From the NCBI RefSeq assembly GCF_000015645.1, contig NC_008816.1:186001-250000 (forward strand): a DNA stretch of 64,000 nucleotides, given 5' to 3'. Source of the stretch: Prochlorococcus marinus str. AS9601 (GTDB taxonomy: Bacteria > Cyanobacteriota > Cyanobacteriia > PCC-6307 > Cyanobiaceae). A program made the translations under genes and the position numbers. Shown in pieces: positions 19,990-30,046 of this stretch; positions within the stretch are counted from its first letter, which is position 1; each line of letters begins with the position of its first letter. Under the pieces are notes generated by a model. That model searched no databases. It saw only the letters and a program-made list of their open reading frames with translations, and was not told the origin of the DNA.

Positions 19990-20697
19990 TTAACCTTCAG
20001 GTTGGTAATCTTGTACAGCATTTATGTCTAATTGAACTGAAGGCCCCATTGTTGAAGTTACATAAAAAGTTTTCCAATACTTTCCTTTAGCTCCACTTGG
20101 TTTATTTTTATCAATTGATTCTTGTAAGGTTTTTAAGTTGTCAAATAGAGCCTCTTTTGTGAAACTTGCTTTTCCAAAGCGGACATGAACGATTCCAGCC
20201 TTATCTGCTCTAAATTCGAGTTTACCGGCTTTGAATTCTTTTATTGCATTAGCAATGTCATTAGTTACTGTCCCAGCTTTAGGATTAGGCATTAAACCTC
20301 TAGGTCCTAAAACTCTTCCTAATTTTGCAACCTTTGGCATCATATCTGGAGTTGCAATAAGTAGATCAAACTCCATATTTCCTTTATTGATGCTTTCTAC
20401 AAGATCTTCTTCGCCAAATAAATCTGCACCAGCAGCCTTAGCTTTCGATACATTTTCACCGCTTGTAATTACTGCAATTTTGATGCTTTGGCCAGTACCA
20501 TGTGGTAATACAACAGTGGTCCTTAATTGTTGATCAGTATATTTTGGATCAATACCTAGACGTATATGTGCTTCAATAGTTTCATCAAATTTTGCATTAG
20601 CATTTTCCTTGATAATACTAAGAGCTTCAAGTGGTGCGTAAATGCGATCTTCTATCTTTGTTGATAGAGCCGCCATTCTTTTAGATAGTTTTTTCAT
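19990..20697 (-). CDS. rplA: 50S ribosomal protein L1
   Basis: 235 residues. Forms the L1 stalk and, in other bacteria, represses its own operon. The family signature appears in full: [19 protein letters not shown] followed by [11 protein letters not shown]. The N-terminal [20 protein letters not shown] is basic, as expected. The gene follows rplK in the leftward cluster with a 66-base gap, and a 190-base spacer then separates it from rplJ. Confidence 0.98.
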   Translation of the reverse strand: MKKLSKRMAALSTKIEDRIYAPLEALSIIKENANAKFDETIEAHIRLGIDPKYTDQQLRTTVVLPHGTGQSIKIAVITSGENVSKAKAAGADLFGEEDLVESINKGNMEFDLLIATPDMMPKVAKLGRVLGPRGLMPNPKAGTVTNDIANAIKEFKAGKLEFRADKAGIVHVRFGKASFTKEALFDNLKTLQESIDKNKPSGAKGKYWKTFYVTSTMGPSVQLDINAVQDYQPEG

Positions 20698-20763
20698 AAT
20701 AATATTGGGTGCAAACGGTTATTAACTAACCTCCCCTAAATAGTGAGAAATTGTGTATTGAAC

Positions 20764-21189
20764 TCAATCAGTGATAGAGACGCCCATATTACGAGCAGTA
20801 CCCTCAATTACTTTCATTGCTGATTCAACACTAGAACAGTTTAGATCAGGAAGCTTAGTTTTGGCTATTTCTTCTAATTGAGCTTTACTTATATTCCCAA
20901 CAGAGCCTTTTGCGGATTCACCTGAACCTTTCTCTATACCAGCTGCTTTTGTTATTAAGACGGAAGCAGGAGGTGTTTTTGTGATAAAAGTAAAGCTTCT
21001 ATCTTCAAAAACAGAAATCTCGACAGGAATTACAAAACCTGCTTTATCTTGTGTCCTTGCGTTGTATTCTTTGCAAAATGCCATGATATTGACACCATGT
21101 TGTCCTAAAGCTGGCCCTACAGGAGGAGCAGGATTTGCTTTGCCTGCTTGTAGAGCAAGCTTGATAACTGCAACAATTTTTTTTGCCAT
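20764..21189 (-). CDS. rplK: 50S ribosomal protein L11
   Basis: 141 residues, normal length. Binds the GTPase-associated centre of 23S rRNA; its N-terminal domain mediates thiostrepton and RelA sensitivity. Motifs are [27 protein letters not shown] (shown here only by its first residues [20 protein letters not shown], 10-29) and the C-terminal [10 protein letters not shown]. Second ribosome-related gene after nusG, 67 bases downstream of it. Confidence 0.98.
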   Translation of the reverse strand: MAKKIVAVIKLALQAGKANPAPPVGPALGQHGVNIMAFCKEYNARTQDKAGFVIPVEISVFEDRSFTFITKTPPASVLITKAAGIEKGSGESAKGSVGNISKAQLEEIAKTKLPDLNCSSVESAMKVIEGTARNMGVSITD

Positions 21190-21256
21190 TAGATTAGAGA
21201 ATTTAAGCTGGAGTAGAAAATCATAATTTTACTCGATAAACAAGAACAATTAGAAA

Positions 21257-21868
21257 TTAATTTTGTTTATTGATTTGGGAGAATTCTAATTCTACAGGAG
21301 TCTCGCGCCCAAATATAGAAAGTAATGCTTTTAATTTATTTCTCTCTCCAGAAACTTCTATAACTTCTCCCTGGAAATCCTTGAATGGACCGCTAGTTAC
21401 AATGATTCTATCTTTTTCTTCAATATCTAATTTGATTACAGCTTTCTTCTCTGATGCGCGCTTAAAGATTCTATTAACTTCTTGTCTTGATAATGGTCGA
21501 GGTTTGATGTGACCTCGCGATCTTCCGCTGCCTCTTCCGTCTTCAGCACCAACAAAGTTAATTACATTTGGAGTACTTTTAACAGCCATCATTGTATCTT
21601 CATCCAAAATCATTCTTACGAGGACATAACCTGGGAAAACTTTTTCTTCAGTAGTTTGTCTGCTTCCATCTTTTTTTAATTTAATTCCTGGAGTTTGGGG
21701 AATTTCAATTTCAATGATTCTATTATTAACACCTAAAGTTACCGATCTCTGCTCAAGAGTCGCTTTTACTTTTTTTTCACAGCTTGATGCTACTTGAACT
21801 GCATACCATCTCGCGATGCTTGTATTTGCTTTTGAAGAAGCAAGGTTTGTAGTTAATTCATTACTCAT
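21257..21868 (-). CDS. nusG: Transcription termination/antitermination factor NusG
   Basis: 203 residues. The N-terminal NGN domain (ARWYAVQVASSCEKKVKATL, residues 20-39; VFPGYVLVRM) binds RNA polymerase. A KOW domain follows (IIVTSGPFKDFQGEVIEV, around 160), which in other bacteria contacts ribosomal protein S10 or Rho. The first roughly 19 residues are a variable polar extension. It lies between secE (51 bases upstream) and rplK, the classical secE-nusG-rplKA arrangement. Confidence 0.97.
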   Translation of the reverse strand: MSNELTTNLASSKANTSIARWYAVQVASSCEKKVKATLEQRSVTLGVNNRIIEIEIPQTPGIKLKKDGSRQTTEEKVFPGYVLVRMILDEDTMMAVKSTPNVINFVGAEDGRGSGRSRGHIKPRPLSRQEVNRIFKRASEKKAVIKLDIEEKDRIIVTSGPFKDFQGEVIEVSGERNKLKALLSIFGRETPVELEFSQINKQN

Positions 21869-21919
21869 TTTTCTGGAAGCTTAATTAAGATCTTTATTAA
21901 TGGATATTCGGGAGATAAT

Positions 21920-22162
21920 TCAACCAAAAATTTGCGAGGCTGCCCATCCATAGAATCTGCTAACAGAAGCAATGGCTGCAGCAGAAAAAGATACCATAAT
22001 TATAACTGCTACTGATTCGCTAAAAAGTTGTTGTTTGTTAGGCCACACGACAAGTTTAAGCTCATCGTAGGTAGATCTAAAAAAATTATTCTTTTTTTTA
22101 GGCTCTTCAACTTCAGGAGAATCCTTTTTAAGAGGTTCTTTATTAGTAGTAGGACTTGTCAC
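21920..22162 (-). CDS. secE: Preprotein translocase subunit SecE
   Basis: 80 residues, the short one-helix bacterial SecE. A polar N-terminus (1-25) precedes FFRSTYDELKLVVWPNKQQL, the conserved amphipathic segment, then one membrane helix (VAVIIMVSFSAAAIASVSRF). It clamps SecY in the translocon of the plasma and thylakoid membranes. It heads the secE-nusG-rplKAJL cluster, 61 bases after clpB2. Confidence 0.93.
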   Translation of the reverse strand: MTSPTTNKEPLKKDSPEVEEPKKKNNFFRSTYDELKLVVWPNKQQLFSESVAVIIMVSFSAAAIASVSRFYGWAASQIFG

Positions 22163-22223
22163 AAAATTTTTTTGAAATTAAGCTTTATGCTTTAGTTTTT
22201 ATTTTAGCTTATTGATTTACTCC

Positions 22224-24986
22224 TCAGCTAGGTTTGAAAACGATCTCATCTTTTTTAGTAGGGTTAAGTTTAATTGTTATATTTTTTTTATTTTTGAAAC
22301 TATCCTCTAAAAGTTTTGCAGCCAAGGGATTTTCTATTTGTCTTCTAAGTTCCCTGCTAAGTGGCCTAGCACCATATTCAGGTTCGTAAGAATCGTTTGC
22401 AATTTTATTGATAACTTTTTTGTCTATAGCGATATTTATTTTCTGCTCAAGTAGCAGGTTCTTTAAATCTTCTGTTTGTAGAATGATTATTTTTTGAAGT
22501 TCATCAATAGAAAGTGGATCAAACTTTACCACTTCGTCAATTCTATTTAAAAATTCAGGTCTAAAAATTGAAGACAATGCATTACTAATTGAATCATCTA
22601 GGGTTTGTTGATCTTTTTCTAACTTTCCCTCACTTTTAGAAATTTTTTGTGAATACTCCAGTATAGATTTACCAGCTAGGTTACTTGTCATAATGATTAC
22701 CGTATTTTTGAAATCTACGGTCCTTCCTTGAGAGTCCGTTAATCTTCCTTCATCTAAGACTTGCAAAAGGATATTAAATACTTCTGCATGAGCTTTTTCT
22801 ATCTCGTCAAGAAGTATTACTGAGTAGGGTTTACGTCTTACAGCTTCAGTTAATTGACCTCCCTCTTCATAACCAATATAACCTGGGGGAGCTCCTAAAA
22901 GTCTTGCTACGGCATTTTTCTCCATATATTCACTCATGTCTAATCTTAAAAGTGCGTCTTCTTCATCAAATAAAACTGTTGCAAGAGATTTTGCTAATTC
23001 TGTTTTACCAACACCAGTAGGACCCATAAATAAAAAAGATCCAATAGGTCTTTTGGGACTTTTCATGCCAACTCGAGCTCTTCTAATTGCAGCAGAAACA
23101 ACTTCTATGGCTTTTTCTTGTCCAATAACTTTTTCACTTAGTTCTGTTTCTAGATTGACTAATTTCTTACGTTCATTTGAAACTACTTTAGAAATTGGAA
23201 TACCTGTGATTTTCGATATAACATCTGCAATATCATCAGGTTCAACTTGATATTTAAAAGGGAAATTTCTATTTTTCTTTATTTTAGTAAAGTTCTCTTC
23301 AAGTTTTTGTATTTCATTCTCTATTTTACTTAACTCTTCTTCAAGCTTTTCTAAATAATCTAGATCATTTTCAATTTCGCGATTTGATTTATCTTTGATT
23401 TGTTTGGTTAGCTTATCTTCTTCTTTCATTAAAATGGATAATTCCTCCATCTCTTCACGTAAATTGTTCCAATTTTCTAAAAGAACGTTCAATTTTGCCT
23501 CTGATTGTTGTCTATTATTCAATAGTTTTTCTTGAGCTTCGATATTGTCTCCTTGCAAATTATTCAATTTTTCATCGATAGTATTAAGTTTGTTTTCTTG
23601 TTGGAGAATGATTTGAGGCATATTATTAGACTCGATTTTTAACTGTGCGGCTGCTTCATCAATTAAATCTATTGCACTATCAGGGAGACATTTATCGCTG
23701 ATGTATCTATCGGCCAATTTTGCAGAATAGTTTACAGCCTCTTCAGAAATTTTTATGCCATGATGTGATTCATATTTCTTTTTGATCCCTTGTAATATTT
23801 TTGCGCTTAATTCTACTGAAGGTTCATTAACAGTTATCTTTTGAAAGCAATTATTTAATGCCTGATCTTTTTCAATAGTTTCACGAAATTTCTCAGGTGT
23901 AGTTGTACCGATACATCTAAGTTCTCCTTCAGCTAGTAAAGGTTTTAAGATATTACTGATGTCGGTAGAAGATCTGTCAGAACTTAATATTGAGTGAATT
24001 TCATCAATAAATAGGATCATTCCTTGGTTTGGATTATTTAGTTCCTGCATTATTAAGCTTAGTCTTTCCTCTAGTTGACCTCTAAATTTAGTCCCAGAAA
24101 CTAATGCACCTAAGTCAAGTGAAATAATTTTTAAGTCCTTTAAAGTATCAGGAACTTTTTTGTCTACAATTAATTGAGCAAGTAATTTTGCAATTGAGGT
24201 TTTACCAACTCCAGGATTGCCAATAAGTATAGGGTTATTTTTGTTTCTTCTGCAGAGTACCCTCATTAAATTATTGATCTCATTTTCTCTTCCTAAAACG
24301 GGATCCAGTAACCCTTTTTTAGCTGATTCTGTTAAATCTTTTCCATAAATTGAAAGAGCATTTTCATCTTTTCCAACTTGTTTTGTTTCAATTTGAAGTT
24401 CACTTTTCTGTAATGGAACAATAGCTTTTTTAAATTTTTCTTCTTTTACAAAAGTCTCGTTAGTCTCATTGTTTGATTCAAAATTGGATTGATTATTTAT
24501 TTCAATTACATTCCCATAATTAAAAGAATCTTTTGATTGATTAATATTTGGGAAAAACTTTAATTCTTCCTCTAATTTTTCCATTGAAAGGTTTCCTTCT
24601 TCAAAAACATAATTTCCAATTCTTAAATCTCTTCCAAGAGCAATTAGTAAATGAGGGATTTCTATTAATCTCGATCCCCATTGAGTTTTAATCTGATTCG
24701 CGTTATCTAATAAAATTTCTAAATCTTCTCCGATAGTAAAAATATCTGACTCATTTGTTGGTGTCTCTTCTAAAAAATCTTCTGTTATGTCTAAAACTGT
24801 ATCTTGGTCGATTGATAATTTTTCAATGAAGGCAAAGAATTCACTTGATGAGAACAATGTATGAATTATGTGTTCAATATTAAATTCGCTATGATCCCAT
24901 TTTTTTGCGGTTTCTTCCCCTAATAAAAGAAGATTCCAACTAATATCGCTAAATAGTTCAGGACTGGATGTAAGTGTTTCTCTCAT
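22224..24986 (-). CDS. clpB2: ClpB-type HSP100 disaggregase, second copy type (ClpB2)
   Basis: 920 residues. A divergent Clp N-domain (1-150) and a low-complexity Asn/Glu linker (about 155-190) precede AAA-1 (Walker A GNPGVGKT, around 258; pore-type KFRGQLEER; Walker B ILFIDEIHS). The long Glu/Lys/Asn-rich middle coiled coil (about 440-580) is followed by AAA-2 (Walker A GPTGVGKT; GYIGYEEGG pore loop; LLDEIEKAH). It has the M-domain of ClpB and lacks the ClpP-binding loop I would expect in ClpC. The weak N-domain conservation and placement next to secE fit the picocyanobacterial ClpB2 paralogue; client proteins are unknown. Confidence 0.85.
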   Translation of the reverse strand: MRETLTSSPELFSDISWNLLLLGEETAKKWDHSEFNIEHIIHTLFSSSEFFAFIEKLSIDQDTVLDITEDFLEETPTNESDIFTIGEDLEILLDNANQIKTQWGSRLIEIPHLLIALGRDLRIGNYVFEEGNLSMEKLEEELKFFPNINQSKDSFNYGNVIEINNQSNFESNNETNETFVKEEKFKKAIVPLQKSELQIETKQVGKDENALSIYGKDLTESAKKGLLDPVLGRENEINNLMRVLCRRNKNNPILIGNPGVGKTSIAKLLAQLIVDKKVPDTLKDLKIISLDLGALVSGTKFRGQLEERLSLIMQELNNPNQGMILFIDEIHSILSSDRSSTDISNILKPLLAEGELRCIGTTTPEKFRETIEKDQALNNCFQKITVNEPSVELSAKILQGIKKKYESHHGIKISEEAVNYSAKLADRYISDKCLPDSAIDLIDEAAAQLKIESNNMPQIILQQENKLNTIDEKLNNLQGDNIEAQEKLLNNRQQSEAKLNVLLENWNNLREEMEELSILMKEEDKLTKQIKDKSNREIENDLDYLEKLEEELSKIENEIQKLEENFTKIKKNRNFPFKYQVEPDDIADVISKITGIPISKVVSNERKKLVNLETELSEKVIGQEKAIEVVSAAIRRARVGMKSPKRPIGSFLFMGPTGVGKTELAKSLATVLFDEEDALLRLDMSEYMEKNAVARLLGAPPGYIGYEEGGQLTEAVRRKPYSVILLDEIEKAHAEVFNILLQVLDEGRLTDSQGRTVDFKNTVIIMTSNLAGKSILEYSQKISKSEGKLEKDQQTLDDSISNALSSIFRPEFLNRIDEVVKFDPLSIDELQKIIILQTEDLKNLLLEQKINIAIDKKVINKIANDSYEPEYGARPLSRELRRQIENPLAAKLLEDSFKNKKNITIKLNPTKKDEIVFKPS

Positions 24987-25052
24987 AAACTATAAAAACT
25001 ATAGTTGATTATTAATTAATATTCTAAATAAGATCTGCATTAATAATCATCC

Positions 25053-25090
25053 AATAATTTTCAAATTGTAAGATGAATTTGAAAATTATT
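25053..25090. repeat. Perfect inverted repeat (15-bp stem, 8-base loop) between clpB2 and eno
   Basis: AATAATTTTCAAATT (25053-25067) is exactly complementary to AATTTGAAAATTATT (25076-25090). The two flanking genes diverge, so a terminator is not needed here, and neither strand shows a following T-run of terminator quality. It may be a protein-binding palindrome or a hairpin in the eno or clpB2 leader. The rest of the 262-base spacer (24987-25248) is AT-rich with no convincing gene. Confidence 0.6.
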
Positions 25091-25245
25091 TAGATGAAAG
25101 GATTTGCGGGGACTTTAGAATGAAAAAAAACTTTAAATAATATCTAAGCTCTTACAAAAATAAAAATTATAGTTGGTTAACAAATATATTTCAGATATTA
25201 GCCAAATAGTTCAGCTATTAATAGGATTTAAATAGTAATAATTAA

Positions 25246-26541
<1,296 letters not shown>

Positions 26542-26546
26542 TTTTT

Positions 26547-28214
26547 TTAGCGCTTAAGTTTTTCTAAACGTGAGCCTTTTCTCATACTTAATTGGCACTT
26601 TATCCAATCAATACTTATTGGTAGTGCAAAAAAGAGTGGCAACAATGCAAAATTATTTTGTTTATTGGATACAAGTAAAGCGGATGCAATTGATAAGCTT
26701 CCTATTAGAATTGAATGGCCTAAAGTTTTTTGAGCCGTAAACATTTTTTTGAATTGCCTATCAGACTCGCCCATTCTTATTTGCAATTGTAAATCTCCCT
26801 GTTCTAATCTTTCTAAACTTTCATCTATTCTTTTGGGAATTCCAACAGCTTTCGATCCTAGTTCGCCTACTTGCCTTCCAAATTGGTTAATTAAATCGTT
26901 GGGACTTTGATTATTTGAAGTCATAAGTTCTATTAAATAAGGCTTGGTAACTGATACAAGGTTAAACCCTGGATCAAGCATTCTACCAACTCCTTCAAAA
27001 GTTGATAAAGCTCTCATCACAAAGATTAAATCTACTGGCAGTTGAAATGGCGTTTCATAAACCAGTTCGTATAAATCTCCAGATAATTTTTCAATAATAT
27101 TAGGACTAAATGGAGGAGTTAAGGCTTCTTTAAGCATCAATCTGACTAATCTTCTGACTGGTCCTACATCTATATCTTTTGAAATTAGCCCAGCTTGTTG
27201 TAATTGACTAACTAGTGATGAGGCGTCTCTAAGAGCAGCAGCCTTAACCATCCCCCCTAATCTTTTTTGAAGATTATTTGAGATGTTCCCCATCATTCCA
27301 AAATCATAAAAAATTAATTTACCTTCACTTGAAACTGCTAAATTCCCTGGATGAGGATCTGCATGAAAAAAACCGTAATTTACTAATTGTTTTAAGTAGC
27401 TGATTGCACCTATCTCTGCAATTTTAGGTAAATCAATTTCTTGTGATTTTAATTTTTCTAAATCGCTTATTTTTGTCCCTTCTACATAACTTAAACAAAG
27501 TACTTTTTCACTGCTCATATCCCAAATTACTTCAGGAACTTCAACATTTTCATCATCAAGAAATTGCTGCCTAAATCTTGCTGCATATTGCGCTTCGCAA
27601 TTAAAATCAAGTTCTTTCATCAGAACTTTCCTACACTCTTTAGCAATCTCAACCCAGTTTCTACCTCTACTCAAATTCTTATTTTTCTGCAATAATCCTG
27701 CTATTTGCTGCATTATGCCCAAATCGATAATAAATAATTCTTTTAAATTGGGTCTTTGAACTTTAAAAACTACTGTCTTACCATCTTTTAGAGTCGCCCT
27801 ATGAACCTGAGCTAGTGATGCTGATCCAACCGGATCACATATTATTTGATCTATTTCATTAAACTTAGACCCTAGTTCATTTCTAATAGTCTCTTCAACT
27901 TGCGTAAATGAAAAATTAGGAACTTGATCCTGCAATTTAGACAATTCCTGTATCCAGGTATTAGGAATTAAATCAGGCCTCGCTGATAATAATTGTCCAA
28001 TTTTAATAAATGCTGATCCAAGCTTTATTAATTGATTAGTAAACCACCTAGCTCTCTTAATTTGAACCCTACTTTTTTCATTATTCTTAGTTTGGAAAAT
28101 TGTAAATCTAATATTATCTATCCATAAATTTATTAAAAGCGAAATCAGAGTTATCCAAATAACAAAGGCCCTCTTCAATTTTTTTAAACGATAATGAAAA
28201 ATGTGATAACTCAT
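26547..28214 (-). CDS. UbiB/ABC1-family atypical kinase
   Basis: 555 residues. The kinase-like core has the family's own motifs: the KxGQ helix in FIKIGQLLSARPDLIP (residues 68-83), GSASLAQVHRA in place of a Gly-rich loop, the VFKVQRP lysine, FHADPHPGNL catalytic loop and FYDFGMMG (DFG). The C-terminus has two hydrophobic segments (ILIGSLSIASALLVS; NFALLPLFFALPISI) that could anchor it in the membrane. Cyanobacterial and plastid relatives act in isoprenoid quinone or lipid metabolism. Its start overlaps the preceding gene's stop by 4 bases (ATGA), indicating coupling. Confidence 0.88.
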   Translation of the reverse strand: MSYHIFHYRLKKLKRAFVIWITLISLLINLWIDNIRFTIFQTKNNEKSRVQIKRARWFTNQLIKLGSAFIKIGQLLSARPDLIPNTWIQELSKLQDQVPNFSFTQVEETIRNELGSKFNEIDQIICDPVGSASLAQVHRATLKDGKTVVFKVQRPNLKELFIIDLGIMQQIAGLLQKNKNLSRGRNWVEIAKECRKVLMKELDFNCEAQYAARFRQQFLDDENVEVPEVIWDMSSEKVLCLSYVEGTKISDLEKLKSQEIDLPKIAEIGAISYLKQLVNYGFFHADPHPGNLAVSSEGKLIFYDFGMMGNISNNLQKRLGGMVKAAALRDASSLVSQLQQAGLISKDIDVGPVRRLVRLMLKEALTPPFSPNIIEKLSGDLYELVYETPFQLPVDLIFVMRALSTFEGVGRMLDPGFNLVSVTKPYLIELMTSNNQSPNDLINQFGRQVGELGSKAVGIPKRIDESLERLEQGDLQLQIRMGESDRQFKKMFTAQKTLGHSILIGSLSIASALLVSNKQNNFALLPLFFALPISIDWIKCQLSMRKGSRLEKLKR

Positions 28215-28528
28215 TTAATTTGATTATTTAAAGTTTTATTAAACAGATCAATTTGCTTATTGATACCTTCAATTTCATTTAAAGCTTTTTTTATTTTTGA
28301 ATCTTGATAAGTATTTGTAGACTCATTTTCTTGAATATTTTCGGCTTTTTCCAGTCTTGATGCTTCTTCGATTATGGATTCTTTTAAACTATCAAATTCT
28401 TTTTTGATAATTTCTGGAGCATCCTGAGCAATATTCGTTGCTTCTTCAATCTTTTCAACCAATATTTCGTTTAATTTTTCGGTTACTTTCTTAATGGCAG
28501 CTTTTAAAAGGTAATCAGAGTTGGTCAT
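28211..28528 (-). CDS. Hypothetical helical protein coupled to the UbiB-family gene
   Basis: 105 residues, not recognised. The sequence is charged and almost entirely predicted helix by eye, with heptad-like spacing (AIKKVTEKLNEILVEKIEEA; EIEGINKQIDLFNKTLNNQI), suggesting a coiled coil. No membrane segment. It is first in a two-gene unit with the UbiB-family kinase (ATGA overlap), so a physical or regulatory partnership is a reasonable guess. Confidence 0.6.
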   Translation of the reverse strand: MTNSDYLLKAAIKKVTEKLNEILVEKIEEATNIAQDAPEIIKKEFDSLKESIIEEASRLEKAENIQENESTNTYQDSKIKKALNEIEGINKQIDLFNKTLNNQIK

Positions 28529-28631
28529 GAAAAATATAATGTTTCAACGGCAATTGATTTTTCGATATGACCTAATAATAGATCAATACAGAACATTTCA
28601 CGTAACTGATCATTTTGATAATTAATTTTTT

Positions 28632-28754
28632 ATGTTTTTCCTATGTAAGTTTGTTTCTATATTAAGCTTTTTTCTCTTTTTTCTTTTAACTTATATCTAT
28701 ATAAAGGTTCAGGTATTTACTTTAAAAATATCTTCTAACCAAAAACTCATCTAA
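28632..28754 (+). CDS. Possible 40-residue small membrane protein
   Basis: An ATG-initiated frame in the spacer upstream of the thioredoxin-reductase gene. It encodes a strongly hydrophobic stretch (about residues 8-27, rich in Phe and Leu) followed by a short polar tail. No clear ribosome-binding site and no homologue recognised. AT-rich spacers produce Phe/Leu-rich frames by chance, so it is offered with low confidence. Confidence 0.25.
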   Translation: MFFLCKFVSILSFFLFFLLTYIYIKVQVFTLKISSNQKLI

Positions 28755-28768
28755 TTTACTACTAAAAA

Positions 28769-28774
28769 AAGGAG
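28769..28774 (+). promoter_or_regulatory. Ribosome-binding site fixing a TTG start
   Basis: AAGGAG lies 10 bases before TTG 28785. The next in-frame ATG is too far inside the FAD-binding region to be the start, so this site supports the TTG. Confidence 0.65.
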
Positions 28775-28784
28775 TTTTTTAAAA

Positions 28785-29741
28785 TTGGAAATCATTGAGT
28801 CAGATGTAGTTATTATCGGAGGAGGCCCGGCCGGATGTACTTGCGCACTTTATACATCTCGTTCAAACTTAAAGACAGTAATTTTAGATAAAAATCCATC
28901 TGTTGGCGCCTTAGCAATAACTCATCAAATAGCTAATTATCCAGGTGTTCCGGTTGATATAAGTGGAGAGAAATTACTTACTCTAATGAGAGATCAGGCT
29001 GTGCAATACGGCACAGATTATAGAAGAGCGCAAGTGTTTGGAATAGATGCTACTGGAGAATGGAAAATGGTTTATACGCCCGAAGGCACTTTCAAAGCTA
29101 AAGCACTTGTGCTTGCAAGTGGAGCCATGGGTAGGCCTGCATCATTTAAGGGCGAAGCGGATTTTCTTGGCAAAGGAGTAAGTTATTGTGCTACATGTGA
29201 TGGGGCCTTTTATAAAAATAGAGAAGTTGCCGTTGTTGGAGTGAACAAGGAGGCAATTGAAGAGGCAACTGTTCTAACTAAATTTGCATCTACTGTGCAT
29301 TGGATTACATCAAGTGATCCTAAATCAGATAATGAAGAAGCTATGGAATTGATGGATAATTCAAATATAAAACATTGGAGTAGAACAAGATTATTAGAAA
29401 TATTGGGCGATGATTTGGGTGTGAATGGGGTTGTTGTAAAAAATAAACAAGAAGAAAATCCTATCAATTTAAATTTAGATGGAGTGTTTGTCTACATGAG
29501 TGGCTCAAAGCCGATTACTGATTTTTTAGGTGATCAAATTGCTTTAAAAGAAGACGGAGGAGTTATTGTTGATGACTTTATGTCTACAAACTCTGATGGA
29601 GTATGGGCTATTGGAGATATAAGAAATACACCATTTAAGCAAGCCGTAGTTGCGGCTTCTGATGGATGTATTGCTGCAATGTCAATTGATAGATACTTAA
29701 ATAGTCGAAAAAATATAAGAGTAGATTGGATTCATTCTTAA
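28785..29741 (+). CDS. trxB: Thioredoxin reductase flavoenzyme, ferredoxin-dependent type (FFTR, formerly DTR)
   Basis: 318 residues, TTG start. The FAD domain is intact (VVIIGGGPAGCTCALYTSR from residue 8; C-terminal GVWAIGDIRNTPFKQ), as is the active-site pair C135-A-T-C138. The domain that binds NADPH in ordinary enzymes is altered: GGGNTAVEEA is replaced by GVNKEAIEEA (152-161), and the HRRDxFRA phosphate-binding motif by ITSSDPKSD. Published work on Gloeobacter and Prochlorococcus describes such flavoenzymes as ferredoxin-linked thioredoxin reductases that replace NTR and FTR. Electron donor here is inferred from that family. It converges with sbtB. Confidence 0.82.
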   Translation: MEIIESDVVIIGGGPAGCTCALYTSRSNLKTVILDKNPSVGALAITHQIANYPGVPVDISGEKLLTLMRDQAVQYGTDYRRAQVFGIDATGEWKMVYTPEGTFKAKALVLASGAMGRPASFKGEADFLGKGVSYCATCDGAFYKNREVAVVGVNKEAIEEATVLTKFASTVHWITSSDPKSDNEEAMELMDNSNIKHWSRTRLLEILGDDLGVNGVVVKNKQEENPINLNLDGVFVYMSGSKPITDFLGDQIALKEDGGVIVDDFMSTNSDGVWAIGDIRNTPFKQAVVAASDGCIAAMSIDRYLNSRKNIRVDWIHS

Positions 29742-29762
29742 AAAGAATATTTCTTCTTGAAT

Positions 29763-30044
29763 TTAAAGGGGTGTTGCTTCAGAAATATAAGCCACTCCTC
29801 CGTAGTAGCTTAAATCGTCCCTGATGTTATCTCTCATTTTATCTATTAATTCTTGCTCACAAAAAACAATTACATGAGCATTTGCTCCTAATCCTGTAAA
29901 TTCCATATCTTCAGTAACAACTCTTTCAGGCCCTCTTCCGGTAGCATGTTTCATAACTGTATATCCAGGAACATTAGCTTTTTCTAATGTTTTAATGATT
30001 GCATCTAGTTCTCTTTCACTAAATATCAAATCTAATCTTTTCAT
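29763..30044 (-). CDS. sbtB: PII-like signalling protein SbtB
   Basis: 93 residues. The ferredoxin-like PII fold is suggested by KRLDLIFSERELDAIIKTLE and the T-loop-like HATGRGPERVVTEDMEF. SbtB binds adenyl nucleotides in freshwater cyanobacteria and acts on the bicarbonate transporter SbtA. This version ends at ISEATPL and lacks the cysteine-containing C-terminal extension (CGPxGC) known in some freshwater SbtB proteins. The start is 2 bases after the sbtA stop, so they are one operon. Confidence 0.87.
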   Translation of the reverse strand: MKRLDLIFSERELDAIIKTLEKANVPGYTVMKHATGRGPERVVTEDMEFTGLGANAHVIVFCEQELIDKMRDNIRDDLSYYGGVAYISEATPL

Positions 30045-30046
30045 TT

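Noticed and set aside
25072-25140. 22-codon acidic/basic frame overlapping the clpB2-eno hairpin
   Set aside because: Too short, no start codon, closed by a stop just upstream; could at most be a remnant.
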